DNA of 64,000 nt, taken from contig CANXME010001452.1 in assembly GCA_948144175.1 (NCBI GenBank), positions 558,001 through 622,000 of the forward strand, written 5' to 3'. Below are positions 10,230 through 20,700 of this stretch, one piece after another (within the stretch, counting starts at the first letter, position 1; each line of letters opens with the position of its first letter). The DNA is from Closterium sp. NIES-65. Its lineage: Eukaryota; Streptophyta; Zygnematophyceae; Desmidiales; Closteriaceae. The notes beneath the pieces were generated by a model. It searched no databases and was not told where the DNA came from. It saw only the letters and a program-made list of their open reading frames with translations. The translations under genes were made by a program, and so were the position numbers.

Positions 10230-11340
10230 GGTGAGGGTTCTGGAGGTGCTGTGCCTGGGGGTGCTGGTTCTGGGGGTGCTGCGATTGGGGGTGCTGACTC
10301 TGGGGGTGCTGTGAGTCCTCGTGATGGTGGAGTTGTGGGTGACCCTGTTGGAGGTCCTTGACCTGGAGGTACTAGAGGTGCTTCTGGTGCTGGAGGTGCT
10401 AGAGCTACCACTCCTGGAGGTGCTGGAGCTGGACAGCCACTGCAGCCTGATCTACTTGAGACGCTCTCGCCGCAGGCGATTCGTGCGTGGGTCGTTCGGC
10501 GAGGCAGTCCTGGTGGTGGAGGGTACGGTCCTGCTGGGCTAGAGCTACTAGACGTGGAGGTACTGCCGATGCTGGAGGTACTGGAGGTACTGTAGGTACT
10601 GGAGGTGCGGCTGGTGCTGGAGGTGCTGGAGGTACTGCTGGAGGTACTGGAGCTGCTAGGCCTGGAGGTACTGGAGGTGCTACTGGTGCTGGAGGTGCTG
10701 CTGGTGCTGGAGGTACTGGAGCTGCTGCTGGTGCTGGAGGTATTGGAGCTGGAGGTACTGTAGCTGCTGGTACTGGAGGTGCTGGGGGTACTGGAGCTGC
10801 TGGCACTGGAGGTGCTGGTGCTACTGGTGCTGGAGCTGCGGGAGCTGCTGGTCCTGGAGGTACTGGTGCTGCTCATGCTGGAGGTGTTGGAGCTGGAGGT
10901 ACTGGAGGTGCTGGAGCTGCTGGTCCTGGAGGTGCTCGTACTAGAGGTGCTGGAGCTGCCGGAGCAGGAGGTACTGCTGGTGCTGGAGGCGCTGGAGCTG
11001 GAGCTGGAGGTGCTGGAGGTACTGCTAGTGCTGGAGGCGCTGGGGCTGGAACTAGAGGTACTGGAGGTGCTGGAGCTACTGGTCCTGGAGGTACTCGTAC
11101 TAGAGGTGCTGGAGCTAACGGAGCAGGTGATGCTCGTGGTGCTAGAGGTGCTACTGGAGCTGCTGGCACTGGAGGTGCTGGAGGTATCGCTGGTGCTAGA
11201 GGTGCTGGCGCTGCCGGAGCTAGAGGTTCTGGTGGTGCTGGAGGTGCTGGAGGTGCTGGTGCTACTGGTGCTGGAGGTGCTGCTGGGAGTACTGGTGGAG
11301 CTTCTCGTGCTGGAGGTACGAGGGCTGCTGGTGCTCTTCG
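10230..11340 (+). repeat. GGTGCTGGA-type repeat tract in element A spacer
   Basis: Degenerate 9/15-bp repeats encode Gly-Gly-Ala/Thr strings in the pol frame. This is the counterpart of the GGAEP repeats of B, D and K but longer and with Pro largely lost. Reverse-strand Ser/Thr and Pro/Ala frames are shadows. Confidence 0.85.
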
Positions 11341-12031
11341 CCACCTTCTCAGTCTTCCACCAGGTGCTACTGACTTCCCTATGGCAGGTACTACTCCTCC
11401 GTTACTGTTTCCACTGGCAGACCAGTCACGGCCGCAGCTGCTACCGCACTCCCCACTGCCTGCTCCTGCTCCTTACACTGTGGTGACACAGTCCCTGACT
11501 GAGCGTCGAGAGCCTGGGACTCGTGCTTCCACCCTTGAGCGTTGAGAGCCTGAGTCTAGCTTTGACCTTGAGCCTGAGCCTAGAGCTGCTGTCCGTGCTC
11601 GTGTTCCTCGTGTTCGTCGTCTGCGTGCTCCGGCTATCCCGATATGACACTCCGTCCTTCCTCTGTTCCTCAGCGTGTTGTCCTACCGTTACCTCCTGCG
11701 TCCTCTCTGCCTGACGTTGCTGACCCTCTGTCTGACCTTGCTCATGCGTCCAGTTCGACTGTTATTCGCTTTCTTACTACGGTTGTGACGGACCCTGCGT
11801 TCTCGTCTCCTGCTGCGTCTGCCTTAGTCGCTGAGCTCGTTGACTTTGCTGCTGTGTACCACCTTTACTACCTTGCGAGTCTTGTTTCTGACCCTGTCCC
11901 TGCCTATCCTCCGTCCGTCGGGGGTGAGACTGCTCTTGGCTGTACTGCCCTTGGCTGTGACGTTCTTGAGGACAGGCAGGAGGAGCTGGAGTTCCTTGCG
12001 GCCGTTGCACCCCATCTCGCGACCATGCTGC

Positions 12032-12378
12032 TGTCAGAGGTCCACTGGTGATCCCCGATCGATCCTAGGGAAGGGTTACAGGCACGTTTGCCTGGGGGGT
12101 TATGGGCGCACTGACCCGCTACTGAAACAAGCCCTTTTATCCCAATGGTCTAGTGGTTGGGATTCTGAGATGGTATCAGAGCGAAGGTCTCGGGTTCGAA
12201 TCCCGGTGTATGCACTTCGGGCATCCCAGTGCGGGGGGGTGTCAGAGGTCCACTGGTGATCCCCGATCGATCCTAGGGAAGGGTTACAGGCACGTTTGCC
12301 TGGGGGGTTATGGGCGCACTGACCCGCTACTGAAACAAGCCCTTTTATCCCAATGGTCTAGTGGTTGGGATTCTGAGA
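12032..12378 (+). mobile_element. 347-bp TRIM retrotransposon with tRNA-like Pol III boxes
   Basis: LTRs at 12032-12170 and 12240-12378 (139 bp each, identical by eye) flank only 69 bp of internal sequence. The whole unit is bounded by the 5-bp target duplication GCTGC (12027-12031 and 12379-12383). The internal part starts with the primer binding site TGGTATCAGAGC (12171-12182) and ends in a G-rich polypurine tract. A perfect A-box TGGTCTAGTGG (12146-12156) lies in the LTR end and a perfect B-box GGTTCGAATCC (12193-12203) lies in the internal domain, 36 nt apart. There is no coding capacity. It interrupts element A pol. Confidence 0.9.
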
Positions 12379-12871
12379 GCTGCTTGCCCCTGAGGGAGAC
12401 CCGGATGCACTTGAAATCCCCACCCCGCGCTCTTACAGAGAGGCGATTTCGGGTGAATACTCCTCTCAGTTGCAGACAGCCATGGACGCAGAGATGGCTT
12501 CTTGAAAGTCCACAAGCACCTACGTCGACGAGGTTCCCCCACCTGGGGCGAACATCGTCAGTGGCATGTGGATTTTCAGGGTGAAGCGGCCGCAGGGTTC
12601 TCCCACTGCCTACAAGGCACGTTACGTAGCTCGAGGCTTTAGTCAGCGTGCGGGGGTTGACTTCTTCCTGAACTTCTCCCCCACCCCGAAGATGACCACT
12701 CTTCGGGTGTTAGTACACGTTGCAGCTCAGCGTGACTACGAGCTGCACTCCCTCGACTTCTCGACAGCTTTCTTGCAGGGTAGCCTTCACGGGGCCATCT
12801 GGTTGCGCCGTCCAGAGGGCTTCACTGGGTCATTTCTTGAGGGTACCCAGTGGAGCCTACGGCGACCAGTG

Positions 12872-13690
12872 TGTTATGTGATGCTATCATTTGCATTCAC
12901 GTCTGTCTGCCTCCCATCATATGTTCGTGCGTTGCATGCGTGGTGTGAGCGTGTGCAAGAATTTGTGATTCGTGTGGTTTGGATTCTCTGAGTGTGTGTG
13001 AATGATATTTTGCTTGAGCAGATATCTGAAATGACTCCTCTGCTCAAGAGCTTTCCGTCGAGCCAAGTATCGCTTCAATCAGAGCACGAAGAAGAAAGTT
13101 ACGAATGTTTGGAGTTCCTATGCTTTTGATATTTGGTTGTGGTGACGATGGGAAGTTGTGGGGGTTGGGAAATTCGTCCCCATCACTGTAGATGCTGACA
13201 AGTGGTTGGGAGAAACCAAATTGGGCTGGCAAGTGTGGCCAACTTGGGTGGGGTGGATTGTGGAGGTTGGGAAATGGACAAAGGTCAAAGTGGGGTTCCT
13301 ATAGGGAAGGGATTTGATGTGATTATGGGGTTTCCTTGGTTGGGGACTTCTTGGGGACCTTCCCTCTCGTCCTCATCTTCCCCTCCCACCTGGTGAATTG
13401 CTACTTCAACTTCCTTGTGTGGTAATTGTGAAAACTTTGTGATTAAGTTAAGATTCTATGGCAGCATACCCCCTAGTGCGCCGAAATTGATAACTCAAGA
13501 AATACTTCACCTTTTTTATAACCACGGACTATAGAGCTAAAACATATCCGAAATTGGTGAAGTTTTGACGGTGCGTTTTTCGTCGATGGCATTTCTTGTA
13601 AGCGCGACTATTCTGTCCAGAAATTGGGACCAACGATTTTGTGATTTTTCGGCTCCTAATCTTCATAGACTCCGTCCTTAGTCCATAACA
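12872..13690 (+). mobile_element. Solo LTR of lineage 2 (J family)
   Basis: 819 bp beginning TGTTATGTGATGC and ending CCATAACA, flanked by the perfect target duplication CAGTG (12867-12871, 13691-13695). It is collinear with the reverse complement of the J LTRs at 51106-51981 and 55825-56701. It separates the codons for RRPV and YGLRQAP in element A reverse transcriptase, so the insertion was followed by LTR-LTR recombination that removed the internal domain. It has no gene; the short open frames are chance. Confidence 0.93.
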
Positions 13691-14548
13691 CAGTGTACGG
13701 CCTGCGTCAAGCGCCCCGCGAGTGGCACGACACACTGAGGACGACACTTGTGGCTCTTGGGTTTGCTCCTTCTACTGCTGACCTGTCGTTATTTCTTCAC
13801 ACCGGCACTACTCTGCCGGCGTTCTACATCCCCGTATACGTCCACGACTTGGTTTTTGCTACTGCTGACATTAAGGCACTGGCCCTAGTGAAGGCGGAGC
13901 TGCAGGAGAGACACACCTGCACAGACCTGGGTGAGCTGCAGAGCTATCTTGGCTTGCAGATCACCCGGGACAGAGCACGGCGCACCATCACCCTCACTCA
14001 GTCACACATGGTGCACCAGGTCCTTTAACGCTTCGACTTCACGTGGTCCTCGCCACATCCCACTCCTCTGTCCACCGGCCACTCGCTCTCAGCTCCACCT
14101 TCGGACGAGTCCGTAGAGTCGAGTGGTTCGTACCCAGAGCTTGTGGGTTGCCTCATGTACCTGATGACTTGCACACGACCTGACCTCGCGTACCCTCTCA
14201 GCCTCCTGGCTGGCCACGTGGCTCCTAGTAGACACCGAAAGGTGCACTGGGATGCTGCGAAGAGGGTACTGCGTTACTTGTGCAGTACATCGGGCATGGG
14301 GCTCGTGCTTGGAGGACGGGGTTCAGTGGTACTCACAGGACACTCTGACGCTTCTTGGGGCGACGACTAGGCGACTCAGTGTTCGTCACAGGGTTACACC
14401 TTCAGTCTTGGCTGTGGTTCTGTCTCGTGGTGGTCGACTCGTTCTTCTTCTGTGCTTGGTTCCAGCTGTGAGGCCAAGATCTACGCTGGGGCCATGGCTG
14501 CACAGGAGCTATGCTGTCTGACCTACCTGCTGACCGACTTGGGGGAGT

Positions 14549-14738
14549 TGTGAGAATAGGTAAGTAGGAGTAGAAGCCATAGCTAGGACTAACCTAGCTA
14601 GGCAAGGGAGTAGTTAGGCAAAAGAGAGGAGAGGTGTGTACTAGCAAGCAAGGGGGATACAAATATGAAACCCTAAGGGGTTATACTCGCTATAGAGTAC
14701 CCCACTGCAGGCTAGATAACAAATATAACATTCTGACA
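14549..14738 (-). repeat. Element C LTR (left)
   Basis: 190 bp, 3' LTR in element orientation. Next to it, 14739-14760 is the reversed polypurine tract (CACCCCCATAGCC). Confidence 0.93.
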
Positions 14739-15741
14739 CACCCCCATAGCCAAAGTGGGGTGTAATCAGCAGAGCAAACAAAACAGAACAAGCTCAGGGT
14801 GGATCACAATGTCACCACACAGTCTGAGCACAAGTTCAAGAAGTAGTAGTATAAAGTTCATAGTTATAAGCAAAGCTAGAGGTAGTCACAACAGGCAAGT
14901 GAGGCAGAGGAGAGAGAGAGAGTGAGAGAAAAGGAGATAGGAGGCGACGGATGAAGCTGCAGACACACGGGCAACAGGAGGCAGACTGGCACAGCGGCTA
15001 CCGGACGAAGCCCCCGGACTACAGGAGTAACTGGCCCCGCGGCTAAAGTAGTGGCAGACGAGCAACGGACCCACGGGCGGCTGGCACAGCTGGCTACGAC
15101 TGGGCTACCGGACGAAGTCCCCGGACTACGGGTGCTGCTAGCGACACATCGGCATCCTCCCTTCAGCTTCCCCAAACTGTCCTACTCCCCCTGGCACACA
15201 CCCACTGCTACACCGCTAGCTCTCCTCCCACTTCACCCCCCCTTAGCATCACTCCACCGACTCCACCACAACCACCCCCCCCCCTCAGCGGCAGCTGCAG
15301 CACAAGGAGACGGAGGAGGAGGAGGAGCAGGGAGCGGTGCTTAGGAAGGGCACCCCCATACCCCTCACCCCCAAACCCTAAAGTAGGACAATGGGGAGTA
15401 GGAGGGGTAGGGCGGTAGTAGAGGGACTGGGACCAGCGGGGAGGGCAGGGAAGGTAGGAAACGGGCCCACCACGGGCCTGGTAGGGACGCCCGAGCCGCG
15501 CGCATGCAGCCCGAGCCGCGCGCGGGTCGGGCGTCTCCCGTACGGGTCGCGCGACGGCCTGGCGCAGCCCGTACGGGCCGCGCGCGGGCCTGGCGCAGCC
15601 CGTACGGGCCGCGCGCTGCCTGTACGGGCCGCACAGAGGCCACGACGGGCGACGGGAGGCGACGCGGAGGTCCGCGTCGCCCGTCACAGCGTCTCCCGGG
15701 GGGCGGCGCATTGCGTGACGGGGCAGCAACCCGCTGCGCGC

Positions 15742-15832
15742 CTCGGGGCGCACGGCGGGCAGAAAACCGCCGCGCGCCTCGGGGCGCACGGCGGGCAGAA
15801 AACCGCCGCGCGCCTCGGGGCGCACGGCGGTA
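15742..15832. repeat. 36-bp tandem repeat, about 2.5 units, in element C
   Basis: GCCTCGGGGCGCACGGCGGG followed by CAGAAAACCGCCGCGC repeats in tandem inside the GC-rich interior of element C. In one frame it reads GAHGGQKTAARL, but no gene is supported. Confidence 0.8.
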
Positions 15833-15905
15833 AGGGAAAGAAGCAGTTGCAGCGGAAGGATTGTGGTGAGGCCAACAGGCCTGGAGCTTACTGCTCTGAT
15901 CACCA

Positions 15906-16095
15906 TGTGAGAATAGGTAAGTAGGAGTCGAAGCCATAGCTAGGACTAACCTAGCTAGGCAAGGGAGTAGTTAGGCAAAAGAGAGGAAAGGTGTGTACTA
16001 GCAAGCAAGGGGGATACAAATATGAAACCCTAAGGGGTTATACTCACTATAGAGTACCCCACTGCAGGCTAGATAACAAATATAACATTCTGACA
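15906..16095 (-). repeat. Element C LTR (right)
   Basis: 190 bp, 5' LTR in element orientation, adjoining the reversed primer binding site GCTCTGATCACCA that ends at 15905. Confidence 0.93.
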
Positions 16096-16620
16096 AGAGT
16101 GGCCTCGTTCTCCTCCGGTTCTGTACGTCGACAACAAGGCAATGCTTGCCTTGTGTCGCGAGCACAGACTGGAGCCCAGAACGAAGCACATTGCTCTTCT
16201 TTATTTTCTTGCTCGGGAGCTGCAGCAGCGTGGTCAGCTGCATCTTACTTATGTGGCCTCTTGGGCCAACACTGCTGATGTCTTCACCAAGGCCCTCGGG
16301 TCTGGTGATATTCAACGTTTTTGCACTGCTCTTGGGCCTGTGCCCACTCTGCCTCACCTGCTGGTTGCTTGACTTGCTCTTGTTGTACACTGATATATAC
16401 TATTATAGCTGCTTGTTTACTCTTGCTAGTTTGTGATCAGTGTACTACCTTGCTAATATAACTCTGCATGTGAACTGGCCTTGTGGCTGCTTGCTTGTGC
16501 TAAGATAGTGTGGTGTCCTTGAGATCCACCTTGAGCTTTGCTGTGCTGTGCTTGTTCTCTTGCTTGACTGGTCTTGTGACCGTCTAGTGTGTTTGCTCTC
16601 TCCCACTTAGCCTATGGGGG

Positions 16621-16754
16621 TGTCAGAATATTATAGCTTACTTATTTGTGTAGGCTATAGTGGGGTATCCCATAGGGGGTACAACCCAACTAGGGTTTCC
16701 TATTTGTACTCACTTCGTTCATAGTTCACTCATTCTTTCGTTCACTTCTTCTCA
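16621..16754 (+). repeat. Element B 5' LTR
   Basis: 134 bp, lineage-1 core GTAGGCTATAGTGGGGTATC. It differs from the 3' LTR (23944-24076) at very few positions. Confidence 0.95.
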
Positions 16755-16800
16755 TGGTATCGAGCAGGTTCCCCTGTGGGAACTTTGCTTAGGGCCCACC
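16755..16800 (+). promoter_or_regulatory. Element B primer binding site, hairpin and GGGCCC block
   Basis: TGGTATCGAGCAGGTTCC pairs with initiator-Met tRNA 3' sequence if one A is skipped. The segment GGTTCCCCTGTGGGAAC can fold on itself. TAGGGCCCACC follows at 16790-16800. Confidence 0.8.
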
Positions 16801-16824
16801 ACTTCGGATTTTTTTTTTCTGCCC

Positions 16825-17640
16825 TAGCGCCCTAGTGCCCTAGCGCCCACCCTTGCGCCCGCCCTAGCGCCCGCCCTAGCGCCCGCCCTAGCGCCCGCCC
16901 TAGCGCCAGCCCTAGCGCCCGTCGCCAGCCCTAGCGCCCTAGCGCCCGGCGCCTGCCCTAGCGCCCGTGAGCCGCCCGCGGCCTGCTCGTGAGCCGCCGC
17001 CCGCGGCCTGCCCTAGCGCCCGTGAGCCGCCCACGGCCTACCCGTGAGCCGCCAGCGGCCTGCCCGTGAGCCGCCGCCCGTGAGCGCTGCCCGTGAGCCG
17101 CCGCCCGTAAGCAGCCGCCCGTCAGACGCCGCCCGTGCGCCTCCGCCCGTGAGCCGCCGCCCATGAGCCGCCCACCCGCGCGCCGCCCGACCGTGAGCCG
17201 GCGCCGCCCGTGAGCCGCCCGCCCGTGCGCCACCAGCCCGCCCGTGAGCCGCTGGCGCCGCCCGTGCGCCGCCCGTCCGTGAGCCCCCCGCCCGTGCGCC
17301 GCCCGTCCGCGAGCCACCCACCCGCCCGTACGCCGCCCGCGCCGCCCGTGCACAGCCCGCGAGCCGCCCACGAGCAGCCCGCGAGCCGCCCCAGCCGCCC
17401 GTGCAGCCGCCCGTGAGCCGCCCCAGCCGCCCGTGAGCCGCCCCAGCCGCCCGTGAGCGGCCCGCGCGCCGCCCGTGACCCGCCCCGGCCGCTCGTGCAG
17501 TCACCCGTGCGCCGCCCGCGAGACGCCTGCGCCGCCCGAGCCGCCCGAGCCGCTCGAACCGCCCGAGCCGCCCGAGCCGCCCGAACGGCCCAAGCCGCCC
17601 GAGCCGCCCGAGCAACCTGAGGTGCCGAGCTCCTGCTCCT
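16825..17640. repeat. GC-rich repeat leader of element B
   Basis: Tandem degenerate units such as GCCCGTGAGCCGCC and GCGCCCGCCCTA fill the untranslated leader before gag. Reverse-strand Gly/Arg-rich and forward Pro/Arg-rich frames are shadows. Confidence 0.85.
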
Positions 17641-17746
17641 GTGGGGCTGCTGCTGCTCCCGGACCGGCGCAGCCGCTGTGCTGCCGTGTTGCTGTACAAC
17701 TAAGCTACCCGACTCTTCCTGCTCGGTGAGACTGTCAGCTGCTATA

Positions 17747-20700
17747 ATGGCCACCCCCAGTGTCCTGGCTTTTGATGCTGAGGGTCGCGCCATTGACTTT
17801 GCAGTCTGGGTCGAGGACCTGCAGCTGTACTTACTGTGCGATGCGATAGATGAGGTTTCTCTCTTTGACTTTGTCTCTGGCGCTGTCCCTGCCCCTCCTG
17901 CTGATGCTGACCCCACTGTTCGCTCCAAGTGGGCCACACGCGATGCTGCTGCACGTCTTGCTGTGCGTCGCCACCTCCCTTCCTCCGAGCGTGCGCACTT
18001 TAGCCAGTGCAAGACCGCTCAGGCCTTGTACGACGCTGTAGTTGCGCGCTACTCCTCCCGTTCCTCCGCTACGCTGAGCCGCCTCATGCTACCGTACCTC
18101 TTCCCTGACCTCGCTGCCTTTCCCACAGTCGCTGACCTCTTTACCCACCTCCGCGCTAGTGACACTCGCTACCGCGCTGCGCTTCCTGCTGACTTCCGCG
18201 CCGCAAACCCTCCTCCCATGTACATCACTCTCTACTTTCTAGTCACCCGTCTCCCTGAGTCCCTTCGTGCCGTTAGGGACCAGCTTCTTTCTGTCTGTCC
18301 CAGCACCCTCACTGTGGACCTCCTTGAGAAGTCCCTGCTAGCGGCTGAGAAGAGTATAGTCGCTGTAGGGGCCTCTCGTGGTGACCCTCGCACCCCCATC
18401 TTTGAGGGGTGTTCTCCCTCCCCCCTGTTACCCTCTGTCGCCTCTGCTGCTGCGGCCGACCTCGTTGGTTTGGAGTCGGTCGGTGCGGCATCTGCCCCCT
18501 ATGGTAGGCGCCGCTCTAGCAGGGGCAAGGGGGGCAAGGGAGCGGGTGGAGCTAGCGGGGGCGTTGGCGGAGGAGGTGGGGGCGGCGGAGGGAGTGGAGG
18601 TGGCGGTGGAGGTGGTGGCGGGAGTGGAGGTACTGGTGGCGGCAGTGGAGGCGGAGGCGGCGGCGGAGGTGGTGGCGGAGGTGGCGGTGGGAGCGACGGG
18701 AGCGAGGGTGGCGGTGGCGGCGGTGGCGGCGGAGGCGGGGGTGGCGGTGGTGGAGGTGGTCGGAGTGGCTCGTCCCAGCGGAGCAGCACTGGGGGTGGTC
18801 AGCGCCAGCAGCAGCAGCAGTAGCAGCAGCAGCGCTCTCGCGACGTCCCCACCCCTCAGCAGCTCCGTGAGTGGTACTCGCAGCGTCAGCGTGGTGGGGC
18901 GTTCGGTCCCTGCACCTACGTCCTTCGCATCGGCGACCGCGTGGGTGAGCAGTGTGGGGGCACCCACACCGCCCGCCGCTGCTTTGCCCGCTTGACCGAC
19001 GCTTGGCGCCAGCAGTTTCCGCAGGCCTCTGAGATCCCCCGCTGGGGAGAGCTGTCTAGGGCTGGTGTAGCTATCTTTGATCTTGACTTTGATGCTATCC
19101 TTGCTGCCATGTATGCTGTGACTGTTAGTGATGAGGGTGACTGTTACCGGTGTTTCCCGCCCGACCCGGGCATTGGTACTGCTGCGTCAGGTGCCAGTGA
19201 GATTGCTGCTCTAGGTGCCAGTGCGTCTGTGCTCTCAGGTATTAGTGAGTCTGCACTCTTAGGTACTGTGTCGGCTTCGGCCTCTCACACCTTCACCCTT
19301 GACTCTGGGGCGTCTCGCTCCTTCTTTCGAGACCGCACCACTCTCACGCCGCTTAGTCGGCCGGTTGCGGTGTCCCTGGCTGACCCCTCTGGGTTCCCTG
19401 TCCTGTCTCGTTTCTCCACAGTCCTCCCGTGTCCGGCGGCTCCCTCTGGCACCCTGACTGGTCTCTACCTCCCCTCGTTCTCTACGAACCTGGTGAGTGG
19501 TGCTGACCTACAGGATGTGGGTGTCCACCAGTTCACTCCTGCTCGTCAGCGGGTGACACACTGCACAGAGGCTAGCACAGGTCGCCACCTGGCTACGTTT
19601 ACTCGTCAGCCAGGGTGGAGCCTGTACACACTGACCACTGCTTCTCCTCCCGGTGCTGAGTCTGGTAGAGTCCCTTCGTCTGGTCAGGTGTTTGCTGCAG
19701 CGTCCAGGTCTGGTCCTGAGTCTGCCCCCTGTTCGTGTCGCCGTCTGTCTCACGAGACTCTCCTCTGGCACCACCGCCTTGGCCACCCCTCTCTGCTTCG
19801 GCTCAGAGGCATGGCCTCCCGTCTTCTTGTGTCTGGTCTCCCCCGGTCCCTCCCTCCCCTTCCTCAGGGCCCTGGCCCTGCCTGTGTCCCCTGTGTCGAG
19901 GGGCGCCAGCGAGCTACCCCTCACTCCTCCCAGTTTTCTCCGACAGAGGCTCCGTTGCAGACGCTTCACATGGACGTGTGGGGCCCTGCCCGCGTCCGTG
20001 GACTCGGTCACGAGCGCTACTTCCTGTTGGTGGTTGACGACTACTCGCGTTACACCACAGTCTTCCCCTTGCGCAGCAAGGGTGATGTCACTGAGGTGCT
20101 GATCGACTGGATCCGCGCAGCTCGTCTCCAGCTCAGGCAGAGCTTTGGCTCGGACTTTCCTGTGTTGCGTCTGCACTCGGACAGAGGCGGAGAGTTCTCC
20201 TTTGGCCTTCTACGTGCCTTCTGCCGTACGCGAGGCATCGGCCAGACCTTCACGCTTCCGGACTGACCGCAGCAAAATGGGATTGCAGAGCGCCGCATTG
20301 GCATGGTCATGGACGTCGCTCGTACGTCTATGATGCATGCGGCTGCCCCCCATTTTCTGTGGCCGTTTGCGGTCAGGTACGCGGCGCATCAGATCAACCT
20401 TCACCCCAGGGTCTCCAGGCCGGAGACATCCCCAGCCCTGCTGTGGACGGGGAAGGTTGGAGATGCGTCGGCGTTCCGGGTCTGGGGATCTCGGGCGTTT
20501 GTCCGCGACATGTCTGCGGACAAGCTGTCCCCTCGCGCTGCTCCCTGCGTCTTCCTGGGGTTCCCCCCCGACGCCCCTGGGTGGCAGTTCTACCACCCCA
20601 CCTCTCGACGTGTTCTGTCCTCCCAGGACGTCACGTTCGACGAGTCGGTACCCTACTACCGCCTCTTCCCCTACCGCACTCCGTCCCTCCCCCCGCCCCC

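Larger units (their letters stand above)
14549..16095 (-). mobile_element. Element C, reversed non-autonomous LTR element (1.5 kb)
   Basis: LTRs at 14549-14738 and 15906-16095 (190 bp, nearly identical) with ends TGTGAGAA...TCTGACA on the plus strand. The flanks GGAGT and AGAGT match in 4 of 5 bases. Read on the minus strand, the right LTR is followed by TGGTGATCAGAGC (primer binding site) and a G-rich polypurine tract precedes the left LTR. The 1.17-kb interior is GC-rich and has no gag or pol. LTR core and polypurine tract resemble lineage 1, so it is probably mobilised by it. It interrupts RNase H of element A. Confidence 0.9.
8148..16372 (+). pseudogene. Element A gag-pol remnant
   Basis: Segments are 8148-12031, 12384-12866, 13691-14548 and 16101-16372. 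The frame starts with ATG at 8148 but goes almost at once into the QQLREW block that normally follows Gag, so nearly all of Gag and its zinc motif are missing. Recognisable parts are protease LDSGASRCFF, pre-integrase HHRRGHPS, integrase with a stop at TGG-to-TGA (9222) and a second stop in HSD*GGEF, a Gly/Ala-rich spacer 10230-11340, RT from MWIFRVKRP (12564), YVHD in place of the catalytic YVDD (about 13838), and RNase H with DNKAMLALC ending at 16372. It is incapable of encoding an active enzyme. Confidence 0.9.

Noticed and set aside
9998-11344. Ser/Thr-rich protein of 448 codons on the minus strand
   Set aside because: Antisense of the Gly/Ala repeat spacer of element A, without any domain.
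12141-12213. Genuine tRNA gene
   Set aside because: A and B boxes are perfect, but the 5' and 3' ends do not pair as an acceptor stem and the segment lies across an LTR/primer-site junction with target duplications around the whole unit.
18499-18789. Proline-rich extensin-like protein on the minus strand
   Set aside because: Exact antisense of the poly-Gly tract of element B Gag.
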